From assembly GCA_019096155.1 (NCBI GenBank), contig JAHCVI010000001.1:14037243-14101242 (forward strand): a stretch of 64,000 bases of DNA, given 5' to 3'. This DNA comes from Staphylotrichum longicolle. Taxonomy: Eukaryota; Ascomycota; Sordariomycetes; Sordariales; Chaetomiaceae. Under the pieces are notes generated by a model. It saw only the letters and a program-made list of their open reading frames with translations. It did no database searches and was not told the DNA's origin. A program made the position numbers and the translations under genes. This document shows positions 46,597-57,990 of the stretch, one piece after another. The first letter of the stretch is position 1. Each line of letters opens with the position of its first letter.

Positions 46597-47829
46597 GGGA
46601 GCATAAAATCAACCCGGAAAGGCCCCTCATCATCATCCATCCTCAAACGAGCATGCATATGGTACCGTTGGTGCCGCGGTGGTTGTGTTTCTTCTGGAAA
46701 GGGGGGACCGTGGAAAGGGTGGTGGTGGAAATACCATTGTCGGCTGATGCTGTAGATTTGTTTTCTCTTGTTACTTTCCGTTCTTCTCTGTCTATTTAGG
46801 GGTGGGTGGGGGTGTTCTACTCCTGCTGCTGCTGCTGCCGCCGCGCCCGCCCGACACCTGGGTTTGTGTCTGTGCTGGCTGGCTGGCTGGCAGAGGGGCG
46901 GGGAGGTATATGACTGGCTCGTATTTTTTCTGGATGCACAAATCTTAATATATAACGTCATGGTGGAATGAGGAGTCTTTCCCCTGGTTGCGTTTTGAGT
47001 GAGGTGTGGTGTGGGTGTTGGGCGTCACGGACACATGTGTGTGGGACATGAAGTGTTGTGAAATGTCCTCGATTAACTACGCTGATTTGAAGGAGTATCA
47101 ATCGTAGGCTGGGTTCCTCCGTCAACTGTTTGATGGCGCGAAGCTCTCTAGGATGTCGGGGTATCGGCAAACCCCCCAAGAATCGTTCAACCGGCCAGGT
47201 ACTGTGAGCGCATTCATGATGCTCTGATGGCCAAGACCTGAGAAGGTAGATATTCTGTGAGGGCTCTTGTACTACTATGAGATTCTCGAGAATGTTTTGA
47301 CGATCAAGACTGTGGTAGGCTGGTGTTTCGAGTTCTAGGAGCCCGTAGTGTACTCTTCTGGTCCAGTACCCTTCAATCATCACGCTGTCTTTGGGGTCCA
47401 GGAGCCTGCCCAAGGGTACAGAGAGTTCGACACACTTGCCCAGCAGAAAATGGAGGTCAGGAGTCATTCAAGCAGCGCTGACCACAATGGCACCCGAGAG
47501 AGGAGCGAACAGAAGGAGAAAATGCAAGTTACCCCTACCCAGAAAACTGCGCCTACTCATAACCGGGACGGGGGCGGTCGAACCAAGTGGCCAACTACAT
47601 CCGCGCCTTTCATCTACGCCTGTAAATTATAACCCAGCGAGCGCCCCTGTGTCTGTGTTTGCGCCTGTCCCCCGTCCCAAATGATGACAAGGACGTGTAG
47701 ATGGATGTCTCTCCCCGTCGTGACGCCGGCCAGAAGCTCCCCGCCTTAAACAAGAATGTGTTCGCTATGCTGCGCGGGTGTTTGGTGAAGATGTCGTTTC
47801 GGTCATTCGATCAGTAGCTCTCTTGTTCT
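46597..47829. other. Intergenic between the cupredoxin and SERF genes
   Basis: Convergent 3' ends: the interval should carry both 3' untranslated regions. A short CTG-rich run occurs near 46824-46840. No coding exon is supported. Confidence 0.45.
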
Positions 47830-48202
47830 TCATTTCTTGGCGCCTTCAGCGGCCTTCTTCGCGTCGGCTACACGGAGGGTCAGTAGGCTTGAGAGGGGGC
47901 TGTGGGCAAATGCGGGCCCCCAGATGAGGGTGGATCGGGCGACGGGTCGGGTCGGCGCATACCGGCTGCCTGCTTCTCGCGCATCTTCTGCGCCGCGACC
48001 TCTTTGGCCTTGGCCAACTCGCTGCCGCTCATACCGTGGCCCTTTTTCTGGAGAGGAGAACACGCTTGTCAGGACTGGCTCTTGAGACTGTCGGAGGTGC
48101 AGCGGGGGAGGCTTGTGGTAGGAAAACGGAGAAACGTACGGTAGCGGCCAGCTTCTTCTGCGCGGCCTCTCGAGCCTTGTCGCGCTGGTTGCCGCGAGCC
48201 AT
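47830..48202 (-). CDS. Small EDRK-rich factor (SERF/4F5 family) protein
   Basis: A 61-residue, highly charged protein in three exons joined in frame: 48202-48140, 48047-47963 and 47867-47830. The sequence begins MARGNQRDKAREAAQKKLAA, the 4F5 signature (MARGNQRxxAR). KKGHGMSGSELAKAKEVAAQ and a Lys/Ala-rich end follow. SERF proteins modulate amyloid formation and bind nucleic acid in other organisms (established for MOAG-4/SERF); the fungal role is less clear. No exon exceeds 85 bases, so open-frame searches miss it. The exons are separated by introns of 92 and 95 bases with GT-AG ends. Confidence 0.88.
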
Positions 48203-50056
48203 TTTGTCGATGATGGAGTGAGTGGACTCGGTGGAGCGCTGGATGTCGTTCGAGAGGAAGGCTCGCGCTTAGCGGTTGTGCGTGGTGTGGTGCTCGGTTG
48301 GCTGGGAATGCGAGAGTCGGTGGATGGGATTTTGATGGTCAGCGCCAGGGAGGGTCCAGAAGGCTGCCTCACGGCCACTTGTTGTCAGTTGGCATCGGAC
48401 GAGGCTGTGCAGGCCCCGAGGACCAGGCCGAGTTCTGGGCGCTTCCGCAGGTGGGCCCGGCATTTTGACGGGGACAAATTCTCACCCAATCAACGTAGAG
48501 GCGCCTTCCTCACTTAGACGCGCGGGTTGCTGCTCTTCCGCGACTGTGTTCGGCGTCAAGTGTTTCTTGGCTGTCATGACCCCTAGCAGCATGGTCTGGT
48601 CTGAAAATACCTGAAGTTTGAGAACAATGGCGTTAGCTCGTTGGCTTGCTCATCCGCGACATGTACCTGCTCACAAAGAAGCAGCTGAGGCACAAAACTG
48701 CCAAGCCACGGAGACCACATCTCCAGCCCTAACCCTGGAGACCTGCACCTGAAAGCGTGGATGTCTTCATGCAACACACGAGTCTGTGCGCTTTGTCGAC
48801 TTCAACTGACCCATCGTCGACACCGCAAGCATCTGTCGGCTGCCCACAGCCGCCGCATCGATGCCGAGGCAACACGCGATATCGCTGCTTTCAAATATGT
48901 CTTCTCCCCGGTTCCTGACTCTTCCAGAGATGGAAAGTCAAGTTTGACAAGTGCCATCGCAGGTCGGTGGTGCCCAAGCCTAAAAGGCCTGAAACGGCCT
49001 TGGCTCGCTCCCAGCCAATCGATGCGTCGAACACGCCCGGATTTGACGATGCCAGACCCCGTCCATCTCAACCCCGGCATCCGTCTGGAGACGGCAGCTG
49101 GTCTCGCCTCGAACAGGGCCGTCCGAACCATTGGACCACAGTGATCGACAAGTCGCGTTATGCGCTGCCAACAGAGCATCCCCTCGTGGGGTTGCGGGGC
49201 CACAGATCATCGCGTGCGGCCTCGACCACACAGCTCCATTCTCTTCCCTGGAGGTGGCATGTCGCCGACACGATGGGCCGGCTTTGGGGAGGTGCTGTGT
49301 ACTGTGTAGCTCGTCTCTCGCTCACTTACCCGCGCGAGGCCCCTGTCTTCCCCGTCCCCTTCATGAAACCATGAAACGGGAGAGCAAGTCTGGGTGCTGC
49401 CGTCCCTGAGGCCGTTACAGCGCCTACGGCTTCATTGGCCAGAAGCGCAGGAAACATTCTTGCCCAATGCGAAACGCTCATGGGGGAACACCCGCAAGCC
49501 AGTTCTTTTGCCTGTCGACCCCCTGCCATGGCTGCCCCCCCTTCACCTTTCTTTTCTTTATTCTGCGTCAAATGCCGTGACAGTGGCAGCTGCTCCTATT
49601 GTTATAAGGCCGCTCGCCACCGCAGCACCCAAAAAACCCGGGCTTTCTGGCCATCGCCTTTGACGGGTCGCCATTCTTGTGCCTCTCAACAATGAGAGTG
49701 TTTTCCTATTGATCAATTGTCTGTTGTCTTTCCTTCGTCCACTTCTTACGCAGCACGGCCTGTGTCATCACGCCTCCTCCGAGTTTAAAAAGCGCCTCTT
49801 CTTTTTCTCCGTCTCCAACATATCATCCCACCCAAGCTGTTTGTCCATCAGCCACGCAGAACTACCACTCAGCATTTCCGGCATTACAAGAACTGCAGGC
49901 AGTTTACCAGTTCGGATCACACACTCTCTGTAAGTCATATATACACCGGTACCTACCCAGTTCTTCCTTCAAGCACCATGCCCGCGATGCGAAATCTTCC
50001 CGGCCCCTTCCCACACTCGTTCTGCCGCAATCAGCTCGCGGAGATTGTCACTAGCC
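48203..50056. other. Intergenic between the SERF and four-pass membrane protein genes
   Basis: Divergent promoters are expected at both ends of this 1.85-kb interval. No open frame here shows a family motif or a joinable exon structure. A CATATATAC string occurs near 49938-49946, about 110 bases before the next ATG. Confidence 0.45.
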
Positions 50057-51505
50057 ATGGCTTCCTCTTCTGTCGAGATGGTTCGACCCTCGACTGTGCG
50101 TTCTGCAGTGTCGGCCCTCTCGGACGAAGGTCCTGCGGCTCCTTCAGGACATGCCTCGATGGTGTCATTCTATGAAGACGCGCGGGACTTTGTTGAGCCG
50201 GAGACTTTGCCCGAGAGTTCGGCACATCGTGTCAACCCTCACCCCCCCGCCCCAATACGGCAGAGGCAGTCGGTCACTCCCGGGCCTGCGCCGCTGAGAA
50301 ACCCACCACCACGTCTGCCACTCCAAGAGAGGAGACTTCTAGAAAGCACAGTCAGGGCACCCCCCGTCACTACCAGACCCCCGCCTCATATGCCATGGAG
50401 AGTATCTCCCATCGTGGAGGCCGCGCCATCATGGGGTCCATCACCACCACAACCCCTACTTTCCAGCGCTCGGCTTTCTAGTCCCCCATCACTGCCAGCG
50501 TTTCCTCAAGCGAGGTTTCCACAAAGCACAGCCCAGACGGCGACGGGGAACCGGGCGGAGGCTAACAGGAAACCAGTCAAACGCAAAACCAAAATGTTCA
50601 ACCGCAAGAAGGTGCTGGGCACAGGACATGTGGTCCTCAACGTGCTGCGCGCTTTCAACCTGATCGGCCTGGCTGCCGTGATGTTGTCCAGCGTAGCCAT
50701 GCCAGCGCTCTCGGCCGTCCACCATAACTTCTTCTTCTTCGACACCATGACTCATTTCTTCGTCTTCTTCTTTGCCACCTTTCTCTTCGTCTCAGAGCTG
50801 CCTGTGCCATGGAAGCTCATCAAGGGGTGGTATGCAAGGTGCTGGCCGGTCCTCTCGCAAGACCACTCGCTCGCATGGCTCGGGTGGGGCATGGTGTTCA
50901 TCGGCTTCCAGCCGCTGGGAGACTACTGGAAGCCCGGGTACTCGGTCGATGTAATCGGGCAGGAGTGGTGGCGCGCCATTCTCGCCGCGAGCATCCTCTG
51001 CATCACCTTCGGCTTCTTTAACATCATCGCCTCGATGATCTTCCGCCTTCCCGCAAGCGAGACAGAAAACAATGTCAAGGTCACGTCACGTCAGATCCGC
51101 ACGCACGGCAGCCTCGCCCTGGAGCACGCCGTCAACAAGCAGCTCGACGACATGGAGCAGAGCTTCGTCTCTCAGCACTCTCGCCGCCACCGCGACAACT
51201 TCTCGGCTCACGCCTGGTCCGGGACCAAGGAGGAGCACGTGGAGCCCTCTTCGGCTGTCCGCCGCATCACCCACCTCTTCAACCCGCGCAACTTCCGCAA
51301 GTCGCGCATCCAGATCAGCAAGCCGATCCCGCAGGACATGGACATCGAACGCGGCCACAGCAGCCACAGCCACCTCCACGCCCACCCTCTCAGCGACGAC
51401 CGCGCCAGCCCCATCCTCCCGGACATCCAGCGGCCGCCGACCGCGCTGCACCCCGCGTTTACCGGGGGCAGTCGGTACAGCGAGGCGCATATGGACCGGT
51501 TCTAA
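50057..51505 (+). CDS. Four-pass integral membrane protein, conserved fungal type, function unknown
   Basis: A single-exon product of about 482 residues. The first ~170 residues are Pro/Ser/Arg-rich and probably disordered, ending in a basic patch (NRKPVKRKTKMFNRKKVLG). Four hydrophobic segments follow: VVLNVLRAFNLIGLAAVML, a Phe-rich one at THFFVFFFATFLFV, LAWLGWGMVFIGFQPLG and AILAASILCITFGFFNIIAS. The C-terminal ~150 residues are hydrophilic and include a His/Ser-rich segment (GHSSHSHLHAHP). The layout suggests cytosolic N- and C-tails around a compact four-helix membrane domain (inference). I do not recognise a named family with a known function. The ATG chosen is the first in frame; the codon at 50045 is TTG. 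A paralogue-free conserved fungal protein is likely, but this cannot be checked here. Confidence 0.8.
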   Translation: MASSSVEMVRPSTVRSAVSALSDEGPAAPSGHASMVSFYEDARDFVEPETLPESSAHRVNPHPPAPIRQRQSVTPGPAPLRNPPPRLPLQERRLLESTVRAPPVTTRPPPHMPWRVSPIVEAAPSWGPSPPQPLLSSARLSSPPSLPAFPQARFPQSTAQTATGNRAEANRKPVKRKTKMFNRKKVLGTGHVVLNVLRAFNLIGLAAVMLSSVAMPALSAVHHNFFFFDTMTHFFVFFFATFLFVSELPVPWKLIKGWYARCWPVLSQDHSLAWLGWGMVFIGFQPLGDYWKPGYSVDVIGQEWWRAILAASILCITFGFFNIIASMIFRLPASETENNVKVTSRQIRTHGSLALEHAVNKQLDDMEQSFVSQHSRRHRDNFSAHAWSGTKEEHVEPSSAVRRITHLFNPRNFRKSRIQISKPIPQDMDIERGHSSHSHLHAHPLSDDRASPILPDIQRPPTALHPAFTGGSRYSEAHMDRF

Positions 51506-52695
51506 AGCCTGTCTGTGGATACACACTGAACACACACACTCTCTCTCACACTCTCACTCTCTCTTGGGTTTTTTTCCATAGACTGGCAAGTCAATAAACA
51601 GACTGCATCACGGACTCAGCATGATACATGGCAACGTGAAGGCGGAAGGAAGGTACAGGGCGTCTTGGAGTTCCGGGCATGATGGTTTGCTGCTTTCAAT
51701 GAATACCCGCCGGTTTTTCTTTGCTTTCTAGTTGGGCATAGGGTGGGAAGGTGCCGAGTCAAGGCAGTGGAATTAATTTCAGATTATCAGGTTGAATTGT
51801 GCTACATTCAAAGCTCAAGTCGTGTGTGTCGAGTTGATCACTGGAACCAATTAAGCGCACGCTAACAGATTCTGCTTGACTTTTTATGAGTTATGTGTTA
51901 ATGTTTGTTAAAGCCAACCAACCTCGCTTGTGTCAAGCCGATCATTCAAGGTGCCGTGGTCTTGTGGCTCGTGCGTCTCCTGCTTAGCTCATCCAACCTG
52001 CTTCGTCTTTGTGCTCCTCGGGCCCGCTGACCCGAGCAAACCCCGATCCAACTCGAACAACCGCACCACAACTGCCCACATGACGAGTCGCCCTTTCCCA
52101 ACAAGCCTGATAATCGCGATCTGCCTTCCCAGCACTAATTCCCACAGCGCTGCCAAATCTTTTCGAGTGACATTCTTAAATCAACAAACCAGAATCTTCC
52201 ATTGCGACCCCTCGCGACCGTCACCTGCCTGATTTCTGCTCGCGCCACGGAGATCACCTCACGGCCGCCCCAATATCTGCGATCACTGCTTTTCTTTTCG
52301 CTGGGTTCAAAGAACAAAAAATAGAGGGGTTGCTGTGAATGGTGTGCGCTTCGTGATTTGGCCATTGTGTCCAGAAACGCAGCAAGGTGGCCTGACGACT
52401 GGCAGAGGAGGATTTCGCGCCTGGAAAAGCAGAATCCATCCCATTGAGCGTCAGGCTGGCATTCACGGAGGGGAGAGTAGTTGATTTTCGCCCATTGTTC
52501 CCGTCTTCTGAATAGGGGCCCACCTCTGAGACTTCTCTGCTTCCACCTGTGACTGGATTCACGAGAGGGGAATCCTTTCTGCAACCCTTCTTCCACAGAC
52601 AGCAACACTGACCGTCGCTCCATTGACATCGCCTGCTCTTTGATTAATTATTCGACTCGTCGCCACACTTGGGTTATTTGCCCGACACGAGAACC
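51506..52695. other. Intergenic between the membrane protein and PCF11
   Basis: The left end contains a CT/CA-rich run (about 51530-51570) in the 3' region of the membrane protein gene. The remainder should be the PCF11 promoter and leader. No coding exon is supported. Confidence 0.45.
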
Positions 52696-55305
52696 ATGGC
52701 AGACAACGCCGCGGATGTGGCCGAGGACTACAGGCAGGCACTGGAGGATCTCACGGTCAACTCGCGCATCGAGATCGCGACGCTCACCAACATCGCCCGC
52801 GAGAACGCAAATCACGGCTTCGCGATCGCAGAGGCGTTGGCGAACCACATCAAGAAGGTATGTCCGGTAGCCACGACCATTGATATCCTTACCAAGGACC
52901 GCCGGATGGAGAGGACACTGAAGCTAACTTTCAATCAGGCACCGCCCTCCCGGACACTCCCGGCCCTCTACGTACTCGATTCGGTCGTCAAAAATGTCCC
53001 GACACCCTATGCGCTCTACTTTGGCCCCAAGCTCTATTCGATCTTTATGGGTGCCTATACCAAGGTCGACAACGGGACACGGCGGAAAATGGACGAGATG
53101 CTCAAGACGTGGAAGGAGCCCGTGCCGGGTTCCATTTCGACAAAGCCCGTCTTCCCGCTCGAGCAAGTCCGGCCGATCGAGAACGCCCTGATGGGAGCAC
53201 GGAATGCCGCCTTTGCCGCGCACCAGAGTAGCTATCAGGGGCAGCAACAACTCATGCGTGGGCGCCAGCCCGTGCCCAGTCGGGAGACGCCCACACCACC
53301 GACCGGCAGACCATACCAACCTCCGCCTCAGCAGCCTCCTTATCCCGGACCCAATGGACATCGGCCGGATGCGGCGCCGCCTCAGCAGCCGTATCCGGTG
53401 CATCCCGCCAACGTAAGTTCATGTTTGCCCTCGTTCATGTTCGTTCCTCCTGCTAACAAGCTCCCAAGGGCCAACATGCAATTCCTCACCGCGGTACTCC
53501 ACAACCTGCTCCTTCAGCTGGGCCATACCCCCCTTATCAACAGCCGGCCGCAGGGCCCGTCTATGGTGCTCCACAACCCGGGATAAGCATAGACAAGTTG
53601 AAAGATGATGTCCAGCAACTGATCGTTGCGGAGAAGGCGGAATTTGCACAAGATCCACTTGATACTAGTAAACAGACGAGACTGAAGGCATTGCTGGACT
53701 TGCAAACCATAATCCAGAGCCAAGACATGCCTCAGGATCAGTTGATGATCATAAGAGATCGAGTTGCTGAACTTGCCGTAAAAATCCGCCCGCAGCAGCA
53801 GCCGCCAGTCTCTGCTGCTCCCGTCGGCGGCCCCAACACTACTTACCCTGGCATCCCTTACACCAGCACTCCAACACCGCCGGTCGTGTCGCAGCAGCCG
53901 ACACCCGTGCCCTCCACCGCCGCCGCGGTGGTCGCGGCAGCTCTGGCGCGTCCCCCTTCTGCTGCGGCGGCACCTCCTCCTGCTGGCGGAGTGTCGATTG
54001 ACTCGCTCTTTGGACAAGGCGCCCTCGCGGCCTTGATCTCAGGGGCTGCGCGGAAGTCTGCCACACCTCAGCAGACTCCTACGCCACAACCTCCTCCTGC
54101 CACGGCCATCTCGCCTGCGGCAGCGGCGGCAATCGCTGCTGCGTTGCGGTCGCCACCTCCGCAGCGACCTGTTGAGCCGGTCAAACCAGCACCTGCCGCT
54201 GCTCCTCCCTCGGCGAATCCGGCTGCCCTGCTAGCCATGCTGAGACAGTCGGGTCTGATCAAGCCCGGGGCAACACCGACTCCCCCGCCGGTTCCTCTTC
54301 CCGGGTTCCCTGCCCCAGGCAGCTTCCAATCTCTCGCCGGTGCAGTCGCTGGCGGGATGCCCCAGCTTCAAATCGCCTCACTAAAGACGTGAGTTCAACT
54401 GCATCCCTGACCTTGACAACGAAGACTGACCGTCCCCCAAGCTTCCGCCCCCATCTCATCTCCCAACTCTACGAGGACCTCGGCCCGCCTGCACGCAGTG
54501 CGGCCGGCGCTTCAAGACGACCGAAGAAGGCCGCCGCAAGAAGACGGCCCACATGGACTGGCACTTCCGCGTCCACCAGCGCATGACCGACGCCGAGAAG
54601 CGCGGCCAGCACCGCAGCTGGTATGTCGACGAGCTGGTACGTAATACTTTCCCCCACCTAAAACACACAAATATCATCCTCCCCCGACAATGTGACTAAC
54701 CTACGCAATAACAGGACTGGATCCGCACCCGCGAAGCCCCGACTCGGATTACACCCACCGCAAGACCCCTCCTCCTCCTCCTCTGGGTCTCTCGACCCAA
54801 CCAACCCGTCCACCGGTCCCACCACCGCCTTCACCACCACCACCTCTGTCTTCTTCCTCGTCCGCCGCAACAATGCCGCGGGGGGCGCGGCGGCATCGGC
54901 AGCGGCGAGGGTGCCGTACATCCCGTCCCCGAGGACAGCACGCGCGTCAACAGCGCGTGCCCGATCTGCCTCGAAAAGTTCGAGATGAAGTGCTGGACGA
55001 GGCGCAGGAGTGGGTGTGGACGGACGCGGTGCGGGTGGGGGAGAGGGTGTTCCACGCGAGCTGTCATCGCGAGGCGTATGGGGTTGTGAACACGAGTGGG
55101 GCAGCAGGGCAAGGGGCGGGGGTGTTGGGGAAGAGGAAGGCTGAGGTATGTTGTTTTCCTTGATTGCTTGATTTCTTGGCTTGCTTTGTCTTGTTGTCTG
55201 TTGACGTGGTAGTGGTAAGTGAGTGAGCGAGTCTTGCTGACTTGTCTGGGTTTGTAGGATGAGGTTGGGGGGTTGAGAGGCAAGATGAAGATGGAGGGGT
55301 ACTAA
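52696..55305 (+). CDS. PCF11: Pcf11, cleavage factor IA / transcription termination factor, C-terminal part frame-broken as read
   Basis: Couples the RNA polymerase II CTD to mRNA cleavage and termination. Exons: 52696-52857, 52939-53412, 53469-54388, 54442-54636, 54715 to about 55146, and about 55258-55305. The N-terminal CID has VNSRIEIATLTNIARENANH and LPALYVLDSVVKNVPTPY, followed by the YFGPKLYSIFMGAYTKVD block. The middle is Pro/Gln/Ala-rich with a helical segment (IDKLKDDVQQLIVAEKAEF). The C-terminus has LISQLYEDLG and a zinc finger CTQCGRRF...H...H, HRSWYVDELDWI, a second finger CPICLEKFEMK...H..C with QEWVWTDAVRVGERVFHASCH, and GKRKAEDE. From 54490 on, several one-base breaks in G/C runs (about 54490, 54733, 54800-54890, 54927, 54989) interrupt the frame. 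The N-terminal two thirds are intact. Confidence 0.9.
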
Positions 55306-55744
55306 CTGGACGGGGGTTGAGTTGTCGTCGTTTTCACGGGTTAAATGGGAGGACGGTGGTGTATTGGGGGGGGAAGGGGGCGGGCGGGATGCATTCTCAT
55401 GGCGCACACATGCAAGAGTGGGTTGGGTTGGGCTGGGGAGGTCGTTGCTGGTGCTACCCTGTCCTCTCGCCCGCCGTCTCCCTGATGGGATGGATTGCGA
55501 AAGGCTAAAAGCATGGCCGGCATGCTGTTTTTGGGAGGTCTTCTTGGAGCAGAATGTATGCTGCGCGCGCTGTTTAGGACGGTATCGAGTACTTAATACA
55601 AGTCATGCTGTACAAAGTACATACCCTCATACCATCCCGCCGGATACCGTGGCTGCTCTGACAAGGTGGTGTTGTACATACGACCGCATTACACATTTGT
55701 GAATTAACTCGTAACTACAGTGGTGTGCTCCTTATTATATCTTC

Positions 55745-57990
55745 CTACGCGCACACAAAACAGACCATTAAATCCCCCCGTTGACCACCAACTCCCCCCC
55801 CCCAAACCCTCCCTTCCCCATCCATCCATCCACGCCCTACCTCCACTCCACCCCGCCTTCCCCTCCCCACCCCGATAACAACCGTATTCCCCAACCGCAC
55901 CTCCCCGCCCTTCCCCTTCCGCCGCAACGCTCGTCGTCGTCGCCCGTAGTCCACATCGACCCGCACCTCGGACATGGCCCTCTGCTGCCTCTCACGCTCA
56001 CGCTCACGTCCAACGGCGGCCCCCAGCGACGGCGCCTCGTCGTCGTCATTATCGTCGTCGTGATTGTTGGTCGTGAGGATGCTGAACGGCTGCTTGGCGG
56101 TCCCGTCGCTGCAGCGGCTGCACGAGGGGGAGATGTCGCCGCCCGCCCCACCCTTCTTCTTTTGCTGCGAGTTCGGATGGGGAGAGGAGGGTGGCGGGGG
56201 CGTCGGCGGTGGTGATGGAGAGGACGGAGCGGCGGCGGTGGTCGCTTTTGCGGGAGGGTTTTGTGTTGTCCTTATTGTTGTTGTTCTCTTGTTCGTGTTT
56301 CTGGTCGCGGTCGTGGTCGAGGGTGTGGGCGTCGTCGCCCGCGGCGCAGCAGCAATCGCCGGAGGAGGAGGAAGAGGAAGGGAGGCGCTGGCGGGCCGCG
56401 CGGGGCGGGATGGCGGAGAGCTCGTCGCCGGGGGAGCTGAGGTGGGTGGCGGTGTTGTTTTTGGGATTGTTGCGCGGGCTGGACGCGGGTATGGTGTCGT
56501 CGGGCGCGGTGGTGGTGGTGCTGTCGCGCGACGTGACCCAGTGGATTACCACGGCGCTGAAGAGGACTGAGGGTCGGAGGGGTGAGATGGTTAGATGTAG
56601 TTGAAGGGGAGGTTAGGGGGTTGGGGTGAAAGTGGGCTTACTGTCGCTGTTGCAGCACATTAGGCAGACCCAGCCTGGTTCACCGTTGAGACCTACGAGG
56701 ACAGAGAGGTTGCTTGGATGATGAATTAGTGGTGTGAGATTGTAAATAGGCAAGGGAAAATGACTTACACGATGCTGCTGATCAGAGTGCAAATACACCC
56801 GATGAAGGTGCGCGTGGCCATGGTCTTGAGCTTGCGGCTGCCAGGGATGCGGTCGGAGTTCTTGTACGAGTAGAGGCCTGCGAGTGTTACTTGGTGATTC
56901 CGGCGTCGCAATTCTTGAGTTGGGGGAACAAACCAGAAAGCGGTTTTAGAAAGATGATGGTGAGGTAGACCTAGAATATCAGCAAGTGACATGCCCGAGT
57001 CCAGTGCTACGACATACATTCACGAGAAGATCAAAGACTATGAGCGGTATCATTGCCGGTCGCTGCATTCCGATGATGCACTCGCCGTTCTCGACTCTCG
57101 CAAACCGTCTGGCAAACATGTCAGTATCCTGGCAGTACAGGTGAAGAAAAGGGGTAGCCGGCATACAAGACAAAGTTTGGTACGACCACCACGCAGTATG
57201 CCCCTGGGAAGCGTTAGTAGACGCTAGGGGCGAAGAGCAACTCTCAACTCTTACCGATCATGCCAAACGAGTTGAAACAGTAGAGTTTGGATTTAAGACG
57301 CGGCTTCTTGTTGCCCGATCGTATTATGTACTTGTCTTCAGTTAGTCGAGGAGCCATCTTCAGAAAGGGGTTGCGCGCATACCGCTTTCTCTACCAAAAA
57401 GAGGTAGATGAACTGCGAGCAAGTTAGTCTTTGTCCAAGACTAGGAGGTTCTGGGGGCCACGGACAATCTGTGAGCAGACTCTGTTAGCATTTCCTTTTG
57501 GCGGAGCGAGTGACAAACGGATTGGGGGTCGGGGTCGGTCACCTTTGTTGTCACATAGAATATAAGGCAGAGCAAGATGGCTGATTCGCACACCTCCCCC
57601 GAGTACCCGACTCCGAACCCAAACTGTATTATCCCCGTGGCCAAGACGAATAGAAACGAATCAGTGTAGATGGCGAAGACAACTGTGCAATTTCAAAACG
57701 TTAGTATCAAACCGAGGCCGCGAACCGGCAGGAGAAGGAGACGCACGCCACTGAACGAGGGGAAGCTGCTTCCAGGTGTTGATGGCCAGGTATCTCTGCG
57801 CTACAACAGAGCCATTGCCGTTAGCAATCCTGAACAGCCCTGATATGGTTAGGATCGTCGTCTCACTGGTGAAGGCGGAGAGGGCCGAGGCGGAGAGCAT
57901 CGACAGGGCAACGCTGATGACGATTCCCGACAGAGGCTCGCTCGACCCCTCGCTTGGTCCATGGCGGACGGAGAGCAAGAACGGGGCCAT
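55745..57990 (-). CDS. Seven-pass membrane protein of a conserved filamentous-fungal orphan family
   Basis: Ten exons join with conserved phases: 57990-57747, 57682-57543, 57412-57383 (30 bases), 57330-57255, 57203-57167 (37 bases), 57108-57018, 56970-56934, 56877-56769, 56712-56642 and 56566-55745. The hydrophobic segments are GIVISVALSMLSASALSAF, FAIYTDSFLFVLATGIIQFG, ESAILLCLIFYVTTKFIYLFL, FGMIGAYCVVVVPNFVL, AMIPLIVFDLLVNVYLTIIF, TFIGCICTLISSIVNLSVLV and the LMCCNSDILFSAVVIHWV helix. The order resembles GPCR-like orphans of fungi, including the characteristic LNGEPGWVCLMCCNSD. The cytosolic tail of about 250 residues is Ser/Asn/Asp-rich with a SCSRCSDGT motif. One frame correction at about 56185 is needed to keep the tail open to the TAG at 55745. 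Ligand and signalling partners are unknown. Confidence 0.75.
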
